Shown: positions 1 to 8,828 of the stretch, in pieces
How positions within the stretch are numbered: position 1 is the stretch's first letter
How the letters are laid out: each line of letters starts with the position of its first letter
Source of the DNA: CAXBDP01 sp041689935
GTDB taxonomy: Bacteria; Bacteroidota; Bacteroidia; Cytophagales; Cyclobacteriaceae
Assembly: GCA_041689935.1 (NCBI GenBank)
Contig: JBDNFI010000037.1
Coordinates: 1 to 64,000, forward strand
Length of the DNA: 64,000 nucleotides
Direction of reading: 5' to 3'
Program-made: the position numbers and the translations under genes
Notes under the pieces: model-generated
Told to the model about the DNA's origin: nothing
The model's input: the letters and a program-made list of their open reading frames with translations, nothing else
Database searches by the model: none

Positions 1-311
1 GGTTTCTTTTCAGAGAACATGCTCATTTGCCCACCATCATCATGTTCCTTTTTTACGGATTCGATAATGGTTTTTGGGTCAATACGTTCATGAACATGAA
101 GACTTACTGTAGGTACTTCAAAACTGGTGTGTTCGGTTTTTCCCGCCCATTGTAGCTGTGGGTCAAGATGAGGATCGAATTCATATTTCTTTTTTGCACC
201 TGTATCTGGATCACTGGCAGGTGTTACTAGTCCAACATGAGGTATGTTAGTTCGTTCAGCTTTATCGTGCTCGTATTGCTCAATTTGCTTTTTTGTGAGT
301 TTCTTAGCCAT
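1..311 (-). CDS. DNA methyltransferase, N-terminal part (cut by window edge)
   Basis: Reading the reverse strand from the ATG at 311 gives about 103 residues without a stop, running off the left window edge. The protein begins MAKKLTKKQIEQYEHDKAER and continues with segments such as VGLVTPASDPDTGAKKKYEF, DPQLQWAGKTEHTSFEVPT and SLHVHERIDPKTIIESVKK, ending near GGQMSMFSEKK. I recognise this as the leader of a family of large site-specific adenine DNA methyltransferases (type III-like Mod proteins), in which the DPPY catalytic motif lies further on, outside this window. It would modify host DNA as part of restriction-modification or a related defence system. It is co-oriented with the TIR/HEPN pair upstream. 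The assignment rests on the N-terminal segment only; no catalytic motif is visible. Confidence 0.6.
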   Translation of the reverse strand, partial: MAKKLTKKQIEQYEHDKAERTNIPHVGLVTPASDPDTGAKKKYEFDPHLDPQLQWAGKTEHTSFEVPTVSLHVHERIDPKTIIESVKKEHDDGGQMSMFSEKK

Positions 312-463
312 ATTATCTTTTAAAGGTCTTTATTCAAATTTGTTAGCGTTGGCAAAAAAGCAATGTGTGCGTTAGCACGCTGCTGCTTTGTGCGGTTAGC
401 TTTCTATTTCTTTATTGGCAAACATTTCTTTTTTCGCTTTTCTTGCATGAAGCACAACGGTTT

Positions 464-575
464 GGCGCTTGGCGAAGGTGGCGATTTTCACCACAAATGT
501 TGATGCGGAGAACCAAATTTTGATTAACCACAAATGTGTCTGCGAAGCACTGAACCGCCACTTTTGCCAAACGCC
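464..575. repeat. Imperfect 20-bp inverted repeat between methyltransferase and TIR genes
   Basis: The arms 464-483 (GGCGCTTGGCGAAGGTGGCG) and 556-575 (CGCCACTTTTGCCAAACGCC) are inverted copies with three mismatches, separated by 72 bases. The spacer holds a direct repeat ACCACAAATGT at 490-500 and 527-537. The stretch 312-463 carries no convincing gene, but has several GTTAGC/GCTAAC words near 345-402. Folded single strands would give a long hairpin, as in integron attC sites or REP-like elements. The canonical attC core GTTRRRY is not clearly present, so this is only an analogy. Similar palindromes follow accessory genes in other Bacteroidota as far as I recall. Confidence 0.6.
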
Positions 576-595
576 TGTTATATGCCGTTTTTCTC

Positions 596-1531
596 TCAGT
601 CGTCAAAACTTATTCGTTTGCTAATGTCACCAAGTTTGCTTTTACGTTCTTCTAATTTCTGTCTTTCTTGTGTTTCTCGTAGTTTCTGCTTTTCCTTTAT
701 TTCTTTAAGTGTATTATTTGCAACCTCAACTGCTAGTTTTAAAGTGTCCTTGTGATATCTTTCAACTTCTTCAATGTCTGTTCCGTTAAGTATAATTCTA
801 TTGCCGTAAACTGAAGCAATTCCTGTTCTGTGCATAGAAGTAAACCTTGATGGTCTATTCCAAGCATTGATAAATAAGTCTATCCAATCGTAACTAGGTT
901 GTTTGTTCAATTCGAATGGAATTTTATATAAAGCACTTCCTCTAGTTCCGTCATTTAGTGGTTGCGTTACTTCATCTACTAAAATTCCTTTTATTTTTAC
1001 TACATCTTCATCGGATATTATTTCGGGCTGTTTATAATTTTCTTTAATGTATTTTGGTTGTATTTTTCCTAAAGCAGGTGCTGTTTCTCTTGCGTTTAAT
1101 AAAGTCGTCAATAAGTCGTCAAAATTATTGGTAACATGATGTTCGCTTGAAAGGTCGACAAAATATTTACCTTTTAGCCAAGTTGGTAGGGAAGTGTCTT
1201 TTGTTCCAGATTTTAAAATGGGAATAAATTTTCTATGATTTGAGTTTTGTAAAACTTCTGCGGTCATAATATCTCCCTCGTACCCAACACCTCCAATTCG
1301 TTCTTCTGATTTCGCTTTGTATTTTGGTGTACAAATTATCAATACAAAATCATTTTCTCTTACCGACTTTTCCATGAAATGAGGCATTTGGTCTCCCGGC
1401 AAAACTTCCCATTGGTCGAGATTTGCATCAATTCCATTACTTCGTAGTTGAGTTGCCAAATCTTTTACCCATGCTTTTAGTTCTTCGCTTTCCCATGCGT
1501 AGGAGATAAATATTGTTGGAATATTTATCAT
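596..1531 (-). CDS. TIR/SEFIR-domain defence protein
   Basis: A 311-residue protein. Residues 1-150 form a TIR or SEFIR fold: FISYAWES near residues 8-15, a LDQWEVLPGDQM segment, VLIICTPKY, and GGVGYEGDIMTAEV. The last carries the Glu expected around the NADase site of bacterial TIR domains. The rest (about 170-311) is a domain I do not recognise, ending in a charged, probably helical Lys/Glu-rich tail. There is no signal peptide, so it should be cytoplasmic. Bacterial TIR proteins usually deplete NAD or make cyclic-ADPR signals on phage infection. The start lies 2 bases after the stop of the HEPN-like gene, so the two are surely co-transcribed, HEPN first. NADase activity is inferred from the family and is not certain, because SEFIR domains may act only as adaptors. 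Confidence 0.7.
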   Translation of the reverse strand: MINIPTIFISYAWESEELKAWVKDLATQLRSNGIDANLDQWEVLPGDQMPHFMEKSVRENDFVLIICTPKYKAKSEERIGGVGYEGDIMTAEVLQNSNHRKFIPILKSGTKDTSLPTWLKGKYFVDLSSEHHVTNNFDDLLTTLLNARETAPALGKIQPKYIKENYKQPEIISDEDVVKIKGILVDEVTQPLNDGTRGSALYKIPFELNKQPSYDWIDLFINAWNRPSRFTSMHRTGIASVYGNRIILNGTDIEEVERYHKDTLKLAVEVANNTLKEIKEKQKLRETQERQKLEERKSKLGDISKRISFDD

Positions 1532-1533
1532 AA

Positions 1534-2085
1534 TTATGCGTTTAGTCTATTGTACAAAAAAGGATTAATAATTGATAGAATTCGAGTTAATGGTTCAACT
1601 ATTAGCCTTTGATGTTCTCGAAAGTCCTTACTACCATGAAATATATTACAACGTACATGGTATACAACTTTGAGAACAGCAATCGCTTTTTTCTGTTCAT
1701 TTACTGATTTTAAATCCGAGAGTATTTTCAAATCTTCGTTACGGTCATACTGTCCATGATTTATTTTAATGTGAAAATCCTCCTGATCGATAAGATTAAT
1801 AATAGCAACAATATCGACTACCAAATTATTTGAAGCTAATTCGGTTAATAGAGCATTGGCTCCTAAATATTGAACTACCATTTCAGTAGCTGCTTTGTTG
1901 TCATAAATTTTATTGGGTACCACAATTCCTTCAGAAATTAGCTTGTCCGGAATTTGATTATACAAATTGTTATAAATTACAAATAACGTCACGTACTTGT
2001 CATAAACATTTGAAAGGTCGTCTCCAACAATTCCATTCGCTTTCTCAGTCCAGTTTGTATAAAAGTCAGTGAAATCTTGATTCAT
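1534..2085 (-). CDS. HEPN-like protein paired with the TIR gene
   Basis: A 183-residue, mostly helical, soluble protein that I do not recognise as a named family. It carries an RX4H motif, R145-C-N-I-F-H150, inside VVYHVRCNIFHGSKDF near the C-terminus. That is the signature of HEPN RNases and HEPN-like sensor domains found in toxins and abortive-infection systems. Translation is coupled to the TIR gene (the stop at 1534 is 2 bases from the next start), and both lie in the same putative cassette. The likely role is either the RNA-cleaving effector or the trigger sensor that controls the TIR protein. The motif could be chance in a helical protein. The conserved Gly and Ser after the His fit the usual RNxxxHG-type context. 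Confidence 0.55.
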   Translation of the reverse strand: MNQDFTDFYTNWTEKANGIVGDDLSNVYDKYVTLFVIYNNLYNQIPDKLISEGIVVPNKIYDNKAATEMVVQYLGANALLTELASNNLVVDIVAIINLIDQEDFHIKINHGQYDRNEDLKILSDLKSVNEQKKAIAVLKVVYHVRCNIFHGSKDFREHQRLIVEPLTRILSIINPFLYNRLNA

Positions 2086-2103
2086 TGTAGTCGCTATTAA
2101 AAT

Positions 2104-2195
2104 GGCATATAACTAGTTTATATTCACAATACTTGTATATATATCTCGTATAGGAGGGATATGCACAACAGTTGCGTATATATCCCATTTAGTTA
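2104..2195. repeat. AT-rich palindromic element upstream of the HEPN gene
   Basis: The element begins GGCATATAACTA and ends near TTAGTTATTG, so its ends are inverted (TAACTA / TTAGTTA). Inside it, GGGATAT (2156-2162) pairs with ATATCCC (2180-2186), and a palindromic CAACAGTTG core (2166-2174) forms the tip. It lies between the degraded recombinase and the HEPN-TIR block, where an integron-type attachment site or cassette boundary would be expected. No RBS or promoter could be separated from it. Confidence 0.5.
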
Positions 2196-2239
2196 TTGTT
2201 GTCTTTTTGTCTATTTTCATTGTTTGCTTATAAACATAC

Positions 2240-2660
2240 CTAATTCAAACTAGATATCCAATTTGTCCAACGGACATATAATTTGATCAAAGGTTCGGTG
2301 GTTACATGTGTGTAAATCTCTGTGGTCTTGGCGCTAGCGTGTCCTAGCAAGCTTTGTATATAGCGTAAATCTGTGCCATTTTCTAGCAAATGCGTGGCAA
2401 AGCTATGCCTTAGCATACGGACGGTTACTCGTTACTTGATTTTTCGAGTGCTGCTTTCAGTATCTGCTAAATCCTGCTTGATCCCTAGGGCTTCTTTGAT
2501 CCATTGCTTTTCATTATCTCTTACCTCCACATGCCATATTTTTAGCGCTTGTCTTCATTTGGCACCTGCAAGTTTTTTACTTTGCAAAATCTTTACTCCA
2601 TAGTATGCAAACGTAAACGTAATTCTTTCTACGCCTCTTATTTTAATTTAACATACTTAC
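2240..2660 (-). pseudogene. Degraded tyrosine recombinase (integrase)
   Basis: On the reverse strand, an N-terminal stretch near 2640-2450 reads RGVERITFTFAYYGVKIL, then KKLAGAK, an in-frame TGA where the family has Trp, then RQALKIWHV. This is the SAM-like core-binding start of Bacteroidota phage/integron-type integrases. It then meets a stop. From about 2430 the C-terminal catalytic part follows: VRMLRHSFATHLLENG, LRYIQSLLGHAS, KTTEIYTHV. The central part with the first catalytic Arg is missing, and the HxLR box reads RMLR. The gene is therefore dead, with a nonsense mutation and an internal deletion. It presumably once mobilised the neighbouring cassettes, which lie downstream in the same orientation. 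The remaining 2661-2903 stretch up to the peptidase shows nothing I can name. Confidence 0.75.
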
Positions 2661-2903
2661 ATAATAATTAAATTTCTATTGTGCTTTAGCGTCCAATACC
2701 AAGGGATATGCGCACCTTTTGGTTTGATGTAGGAATGATGAGAAACAGAATCATGGCGGCCTGTTTCTCTTGTTTCAGTAGGATTTTCTTCGCTACGGGT
2801 TTATTATTTCATTCACCCACAAAAATCTTCTTTCATCCTTGCTTCCATCCCAATATCTTACCAACTTATTCGCTGATCTAATCCTAACTTTAACACTAAA
2901 AAT

Positions 2904-5474
2904 ATGAAGAGATTAATTACCTCTGCTTTTGTATGGATAGCATGCTATGTTTTTATCCTCCCGCTACCATTGCACGCTCAAAATGCTTATTTCTATCCTG
3001 AAGGAACCCGATTGAATGCCCAAATTCCTTCTCCAGCAGCCTTTTTGGGCTACGAGGTGGGCGAATGGCATACCCGCCACGATCGCATCGTTTCTTATTT
3101 TCAAGAGCTAGCGCGTGTGTCAGATAAAGCTACCTTTCAGATAATTGGCTATACCAACGAAAGAAGACCGCAAGTGGTGTTGACCATCACGTCGCCAGCA
3201 AACCATGCACGTTTGGAAGAAATCAGGCAGAGTCACCTGAAATTATCAAATCCTGATAAAGCGCCTAGCAATTTCGATAATATGCCATCCATTATTCTAT
3301 TGGGGCATAATGTGCACGGAAACGAGTCTTCGGGTGCAGAAGCAGCCATTCTTGAAGCCTATTATTTTGTGGCCAATGAAGACCCCACTGTGCTATCGTA
3401 CTTGGACGATGCAGTGATTATGATCGATCCAAGTTTCAATCCAGATGGTCGCGACCGCCACGCAAACTGGGCGAATATGCATAAGGGTTTCCCTCCCGTG
3501 GCCGATCCTGTGGATAGGGAGCATAATGAAGCCTGGCCGGGTGGTAGAACCAACCATTATTGGTTCGACCTGAACCGTGATTGGTTTCCTTTGGCGCATG
3601 TCGAAAGCCAAAACAGAGTCGCCTTCTTTCATAAGTGGAGACCTAATGTGCAGACCGATTACCATGAAATGGGAACAAATAGCACCTACTTTTTTGAGCC
3701 GACGAAGCCTTTAGGATCTGAAAATCCTGTAGTACCTAGAAGCAATTATGAGGTGCTGAATATAGTACTAGCCGATTATTTTGCGGAGGCGTTGGATGAC
3801 ATGGGTTCGCTGTATTTCACCAAAGAGCAGTTTGACAATAGCTACGTTGGCTATGGGTCTACCTATCCAGATATTCATGGAGGATTGGGTTTGGTGTTCG
3901 AGCAAGCAAGCTCGCGTGGGCATGTGCAGGCCAGCAGTACGGGTGATTTAACGTTCGCTTTCACGATTCGCAATCAGCTACGAACAGCGCTCGCTACCGT
4001 GCAAGGCACTATAGAGAACAAGGAGCTTTTCCATAAGCACATGGCCGATTTTTTTGCATCCGCCATTACGGAAGCAAATGCAAGTCCCATTAAAGGCTAT
4101 GTGTTTGGCGATAAGGATGACAAGGGAAAAACACATCGTTTTTTGAAATTATTGCAAGATCATCAAATTGAAATTTTCGAACTCGAAAGAGATTATACGG
4201 CTAATAGTAAGCAGTTTAAGCAAGGCGAAGGATACTATGTGCCCACCAGCCAAACGCAGTACCGCATGGTTCGATCTGTGTTTGAGGATGTCACCACTTT
4301 CTACGATAGCATTTTCTACGATGCTTCGTCATGGAGCATGGCCAATTCGTATAATATGCCTTATGCTGAAGTGAAAGGTGCTGCATTGGCCATCAATCGT
4401 CCGTATGTACACACACCTCCCGCTCGTGTGCCAGTGACCAAAACGCATTACGCGTACTTGTTTGAATGGAAAGATTATAATGCGCCAATGGCCTTGCGAA
4501 TTTTGCAAGATTATGGGGTAATTACTCAAGTGGCAACCAACCCACTGAAGGTAAAAACAATGAATAAGGAAGAATTTGAGTTTGGCTATGGGTCCATTAG
4601 CATTCCGGTACAAGTGCAAAATATGACGATAGATCAGCTGCATGAAATTGTGCAGTTTGCTGCAGATGAAGCCAATATTCCCATCCACTCGGTGGCGGGA
4701 GGGTATAGCCTTGCTGGCGTCGATTTGGGCAGTGGCAGCGTAGTGACGCTACAAAAGCCAAAAGTACTTATGGTGATCGGAAGCGGAGCCTCAGCCACTG
4801 AAGCTGGCGAGGTGTGGCACTTGATGGATACTAAGCTTGGCATGCCAATCACCAAAGTAGATTCTGACCAGATCGGCAGGGTCTCTTGGGAAAATTACAA
4901 TACGTTGATATTGGTTTCTGGCAATTACAATTTTGGTGAAGCCACCACCAATCGCTTAAAACAATGGGTACGCGAGGGTGGAAACATCATTGGAGTGCGA
5001 ACGGCTGTGAGTTGGTTAGCATCCAATGGTTTTGGTAGTTTGGAGAGCGTCGAAGGTCCGAATGCACCCATGCCAGGCCGTATCGACTATGCCGAATCGC
5101 GCGAGTATAGGGGCTCGCAGTCTGTTGGCGGCTCCATGTATGCCACAGATTTGGACATTAGTCATCCATTAGCGTATGGCTACACCAGAAGGTATTTGCC
5201 GGTGTATCGCAATCATAGCAATTTCATACAGCCATCAAGCAACCCGTTCAACACAGTGGCGAAATACACTGATGCGCCACTCTTGAGTGGGTATATTTCA
5301 GATGCCAATTTGGAAAAAGTAAAAGGATCGGCCTCGCTATTAGTAAGTAGTTTTGGCCGAGGGAAGATCATTTCATTTGTAGATAACCCAAACTTTAGAG
5401 GAACGTGGTTTGGCACCAATAAGCTGTTTTTCAATGCGATATTTTTTGGTAATTTAATCAACGGAAATCCCTGA
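2904..5474 (+). CDS. Secreted M14-family zinc carboxypeptidase
   Basis: An 856-residue protein with a clear signal peptide (MKRL, a hydrophobic core, cleavage after LHAQ around residue 26). The M14 catalytic domain follows. H138-G-N-E141 supplies two zinc ligands and H254 (DYHEMG) the third. DPSFNPDGRDR and DLNRDW are the substrate-binding segments, and E333 (LVFEQASS) is the catalytic base. The C-terminal third (from about residue 610, KVLMVIGSGASATEAGEVW) resembles a glutamine-amidotransferase-like fold often appended to large Bacteroidota M14 enzymes. It probably degrades peptides in the periplasm or outside the cell. It stands alone with its own terminator just downstream. Two copies of the octamer repeat lie inside it. 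Confidence 0.85.
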   Translation: MKRLITSAFVWIACYVFILPLPLHAQNAYFYPEGTRLNAQIPSPAAFLGYEVGEWHTRHDRIVSYFQELARVSDKATFQIIGYTNERRPQVVLTITSPANHARLEEIRQSHLKLSNPDKAPSNFDNMPSIILLGHNVHGNESSGAEAAILEAYYFVANEDPTVLSYLDDAVIMIDPSFNPDGRDRHANWANMHKGFPPVADPVDREHNEAWPGGRTNHYWFDLNRDWFPLAHVESQNRVAFFHKWRPNVQTDYHEMGTNSTYFFEPTKPLGSENPVVPRSNYEVLNIVLADYFAEALDDMGSLYFTKEQFDNSYVGYGSTYPDIHGGLGLVFEQASSRGHVQASSTGDLTFAFTIRNQLRTALATVQGTIENKELFHKHMADFFASAITEANASPIKGYVFGDKDDKGKTHRFLKLLQDHQIEIFELERDYTANSKQFKQGEGYYVPTSQTQYRMVRSVFEDVTTFYDSIFYDASSWSMANSYNMPYAEVKGAALAINRPYVHTPPARVPVTKTHYAYLFEWKDYNAPMALRILQDYGVITQVATNPLKVKTMNKEEFEFGYGSISIPVQVQNMTIDQLHEIVQFAADEANIPIHSVAGGYSLAGVDLGSGSVVTLQKPKVLMVIGSGASATEAGEVWHLMDTKLGMPITKVDSDQIGRVSWENYNTLILVSGNYNFGEATTNRLKQWVREGGNIIGVRTAVSWLASNGFGSLESVEGPNAPMPGRIDYAESREYRGSQSVGGSMYATDLDISHPLAYGYTRRYLPVYRNHSNFIQPSSNPFNTVAKYTDAPLLSGYISDANLEKVKGSASLLVSSFGRGKIISFVDNPNFRGTWFGTNKLFFNAIFFGNLINGNP

Positions 5475-5486
5475 TTTTTAAATTTT

Positions 5487-5526
5487 AAAGCCATAGCCTT
5501 GCAAGTGTAGGCTATGGCTTTTTTCT
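5487..5526 (+). terminator. Intrinsic terminator after the M14 peptidase
   Basis: The 13-bp stem arms AAAGCCATAGCCT (5487-5499) and AGGCTATGGCTTT (5509-5521) are perfectly complementary and are followed by a T run. It separates the peptidase gene from addA 30 bases downstream. Confidence 0.9.
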
Positions 5527-5552
5527 TTTTATCAAGCTTTTAATTTTCTCTT

Positions 5553-8500
5553 ATGGCTCCCTTCAAAATTTACAAATCCTCTGCGGGTTCTGGTAAAACC
5601 TACACCTTGGCGGTAGATTACATTGCCTTGGCGCTGAAGGAACCAAACTATTACAAATCCATATTGGCGGTGACTTTCACCAACAAGGCCATGCAGGAAA
5701 TGAAGGGCAGAATCATTGAGTTTTTGGATACACTGGCCAAAGGGCAAGATGCGGTTTTAGAAAAAGTAATCATTGAAAAGACAGCGCTTAATTCCACCGA
5801 TTTGAAGGTGAGGGCAGGAGCGACCTTGTCCGAAATATTGCATGGGTATTCTAGCTTTTCTGTGAAAACGATTGATAGTTTTTTTCAGCAAGTGTTGCGT
5901 GCATTTACCCGTGAGCTGGGTTTGCAGGGAGATTTCGAATTGGAGTTGGATTCCAATAAGGTGATAGAAGCGGCCATTGACAAGCTTTTGCTCGATTTGG
6001 GTAAAGATAAGGAGCTCACTAGCTGGCTGGTGGACTTTGTGAAAGAGCGAATTGAAGACGAGAAAAAATATGATGTAAGGGAAGAAATAAGATCCTTGGC
6101 AGGTGAAATCCATAAGGAGGAGTTTGGCTACCATAAGAAAACCTTGGAAGGATTGGCGGGAGGTGAGAGTGTTCGGGAATTTCGCAAGAAGCTTTCCAAA
6201 CAGAAAAAAGCCATCTTCTTGGAAGTAGAAAGGCTAGGCAAGGAAGCTTTAAATGCCATAGAAAAGGCAGGGCTAGAAATTAGAGATTTCACTTTTGGTA
6301 AAAGTGGAGTAGCAAACCATTTTGTGAAATGGGCTGAGGGTGATTTTGCCGCTGCTGGACCTCGTGTAATTAGTGCAGCAGAAGAAAATAAATGGTACAC
6401 GAAAACATCAAGAAAGGCCAGTACCATTCAGCAATTGGTAGATGATTTTCTGCTAAATCATCTCCATACCATGCTGGAGTTTCATGAAGAAAATGGCCCA
6501 ATAGCAGTGAGTATCGAAAGCATTCTCAATGATTTCTACTCATTCGGCGTGATTTTGAAATTGCTGGCCAAAATTCAAGAATATAAGCGGGAGGAAGATA
6601 TTCTATTGCTGGCAGATACTCCACCGCTGATACGAGAGATAATCGGAGACAACCCCACGCCGTTTATCTATGAAAAAGTGGGCACTAAGTATCAGCATTA
6701 TTTGATCGATGAGTTTCAAGATACTTCTGCATTGCAATGGGAGAATTTTAAACCGCTTGTAAGCAATAGTATTGCCGATGGAAACGCGGGATTAGTCGTT
6801 GGCGATGTGAAGCAATCCATCTATCGCTGGCGTGGCGGAGATTGGAAATTGCTGCTAGAGAAAGTAGAGGCAGATTTGGGTGAGGGAAATTATGAAACGG
6901 AAGACCTTAATACCAATTGGCGAAGTCTGGAAAACGTAGTAGACTTCAATAATCTGCTCTTTGAAATTAGTCCAAAAGTGGTGAAAAACTTGGTTGGCTC
7001 GCCAAATCCTGACAATGAAGAAATCATCACACGTGCCTACTCAAGTGCCAAGCAAGCGGCATCTCCCAAAGCGCTAGCCAATGCGAATAAGGGTTTGGTG
7101 GAAGTTAGATTTTTTGAAGAAGCGGAAGATGAGGACGGCGAAAAAAGTGGATGGAAAGAGCAAGCTCAGCATAATTTGCTTAAGCAATTAATGGAATTGC
7201 AAGACCAAGGATACGCACTAAAGGACATTGCATTGCTTGTTCGCAACAATGGCGAAGGCAACGAATTAATTAACTTTCTGCTGAATTATCAGGCGAGCTT
7301 GAAGGAGAGTACCTACCGCTTCGATGTCATTTCTAAGGAAGCACTAGCTATTCGGGATGCGCAGGTGGTGCAATGTATCATCCATGCCATGAGCTATATC
7401 CACAACGAGGAAGATGTTATTTCTTTGGCCGCTTTGGTCCATACTCGATTGCGTTTGCTATCTGCCGCGTCTGTCACTTGGTCGCCCAGCAGTATAGCTC
7501 AATTGAAGGCTGATTTACCTCCCGCTTTTATTGATTCGATAGCCGCATTAGGCAAATATTCCGTGTATGAGCTTAGCGAGCAACTTATAGAAATTCTTGG
7601 CCTTAAAATCAAAAATCAATTTGCCTATTTACAATCCTTTTTAGATGCCGTTTTATCCTTCGAAAAAAATAATGTTTCTGACCTCAAAGGTTTCCTTGAT
7701 TGGTGGCATTTAGAAGGGCATAAAAAATCTGTCATTATCTCTGACGAGCAAGATGCAATACGCGTTTTGACAATTCATAAGTCGAAAGGATTGCAGTTCC
7801 CAGTGGTGATTATTCCTTATGCAGATTGGAGATTAGATCATTTCTCTGGAGGCACTTTTCGTAATTTCCTTTGGATTGATCATGAAGTAAATGGGCTGCT
7901 GAAAATGCGGGAGGGGGAGGAGGAAATTTCTATTCCAGTGCCGATCAATTACAAAAAAGATTTGGCGGATTCCACCTTTGCAGCTGAATACTGGAAAGAG
8001 AAAACCCAGGCCTTTATGGACAGCTTGAATATGCTATATGTGGCCTCTACGCGTGCTGAAAATGCCCTGTACATTAGTGCTCAAAAGCCACCAATCAGTA
8101 AGACTAGTGGTACATATACAGTAAATAATATTGGTGCGCTACTTTATGATTGCCTTTTCGCTCATCAGCAAAAATGGACAAGTGAAAAAGCAGAGATTGT
8201 GTTGGATGAGGAAGAATATTTATTCCAGCTAGGGCAATTGGAAGCGGCTAAAGTGGAAGAGAACTCTAGCCCAATGGAAACCGATGAATGGAAACTCTCC
8301 ACCATCAATACCTTCCCAATTTACCCATGGCAGGAGCGAATAAGGCTGAGGTCTAGACACAGGGCTTTACAATATGCGAATGTTCCTGCTGTGGAGGAGC
8401 GAAGGAAGTACGGGGTTTTATTACACGATTTGATGGCCGAGATAAAAACCTTGAAGGATGTCGCTGCTGCCATATTGCGGTTTCAATTTGAAGGCAGAAT

Positions 8501-8828
8501 AAATGAAGCCGAAAAGCATATCCTCAATCAATTATTTGAGCAATTATTGGCCGATCCGCAAATCAACGAGTGGTTTGATAGCGACTGGGAAATCCGCAAC
8601 GAAAGTCCCGTATTGCGTCCCGATGGCAAAAGTATTCGGCCCGATCGAGTGATGATTAAAGATGGGAACGCCAAAGTGATAGACTTTAAAACAGGTGTGG
8701 AAAAGCAACAGGATAAGCTGCAAGTAGCCAGTTACATGGCACTACTTATTTCTATGGGCTATGCCGCCGTGACAGGCTATGTGCTGTACACCGATTCACA
8801 AAAAATAGAGGAGGTGCAGCATGGCTGA
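5553..8828 (+). CDS. addA: AddA/RecB-like helicase-nuclease
   Basis: A 1091-residue UvrD/PcrA-type superfamily 1 helicase with a C-terminal PD-(D/E)XK nuclease. The Walker A motif SSAGSGKT is at residues 9-16, motif II DEFQDT at 386, motif III GDVKQSIYRWRGGD, motif V TIHKSKGLQFPVVI and motif VI LYVASTRAEN. Near the C-terminus are LLHDLMAE, RPDRVM and VIDFKTG, with D1044 and K1046 as metal and catalytic residues. The enzyme should unwind and degrade DNA from double-strand ends, partnered by the product of the next gene, which overlaps by 8 bases. AddAB/RecBCD enzymes read short G-rich Chi words, which is relevant to the octamer repeated through this window. Bacteroidota versions are divergent, so the symbol indicates function, not proven orthology. 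Confidence 0.85.
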   Translation: MAPFKIYKSSAGSGKTYTLAVDYIALALKEPNYYKSILAVTFTNKAMQEMKGRIIEFLDTLAKGQDAVLEKVIIEKTALNSTDLKVRAGATLSEILHGYSSFSVKTIDSFFQQVLRAFTRELGLQGDFELELDSNKVIEAAIDKLLLDLGKDKELTSWLVDFVKERIEDEKKYDVREEIRSLAGEIHKEEFGYHKKTLEGLAGGESVREFRKKLSKQKKAIFLEVERLGKEALNAIEKAGLEIRDFTFGKSGVANHFVKWAEGDFAAAGPRVISAAEENKWYTKTSRKASTIQQLVDDFLLNHLHTMLEFHEENGPIAVSIESILNDFYSFGVILKLLAKIQEYKREEDILLLADTPPLIREIIGDNPTPFIYEKVGTKYQHYLIDEFQDTSALQWENFKPLVSNSIADGNAGLVVGDVKQSIYRWRGGDWKLLLEKVEADLGEGNYETEDLNTNWRSLENVVDFNNLLFEISPKVVKNLVGSPNPDNEEIITRAYSSAKQAASPKALANANKGLVEVRFFEEAEDEDGEKSGWKEQAQHNLLKQLMELQDQGYALKDIALLVRNNGEGNELINFLLNYQASLKESTYRFDVISKEALAIRDAQVVQCIIHAMSYIHNEEDVISLAALVHTRLRLLSAASVTWSPSSIAQLKADLPPAFIDSIAALGKYSVYELSEQLIEILGLKIKNQFAYLQSFLDAVLSFEKNNVSDLKGFLDWWHLEGHKKSVIISDEQDAIRVLTIHKSKGLQFPVVIIPYADWRLDHFSGGTFRNFLWIDHEVNGLLKMREGEEEISIPVPINYKKDLADSTFAAEYWKEKTQAFMDSLNMLYVASTRAENALYISAQKPPISKTSGTYTVNNIGALLYDCLFAHQQKWTSEKAEIVLDEEEYLFQLGQLEAAKVEENSSPMETDEWKLSTINTFPIYPWQERIRLRSRHRALQYANVPAVEERRKYGVLLHDLMAEIKTLKDVAAAILRFQFEGRINEAEKHILNQLFEQLLADPQINEWFDSDWEIRNESPVLRPDGKSIRPDRVMIKDGNAKVIDFKTGVEKQQDKLQVASYMALLISMGYAAVTGYVLYTDSQKIEEVQHG

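Larger units (their letters stand above)
577..2113. mobile_element. Putative gene cassette bounded by a 10-bp inverted repeat
   Basis: The TIR and HEPN-like genes sit in a 1.5-kb block whose ends carry the exact inverted 10-mer GTTATATGCC (577-586) and GGCATATAAC (2104-2113). A large imperfect palindrome lies immediately outside each end (464-575 and 2104-2195), and a degraded tyrosine recombinase lies on the right. This arrangement suggests a unit acquired by site-specific recombination, integron cassette-like. No transposase and no target-site duplication are visible. The cassette interpretation is inference. Confidence 0.4.

Noticed and set aside
412..606. 64-codon reverse ORF
   Set aside because: It lies over the long inverted repeat and its spacer. 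The peptide is a by-product of the palindrome and similar junk peptides arise from such repeats.
534..755. 73-codon forward ORF
   Set aside because: Antisense to the TIR gene; composition is that of a shadow frame.
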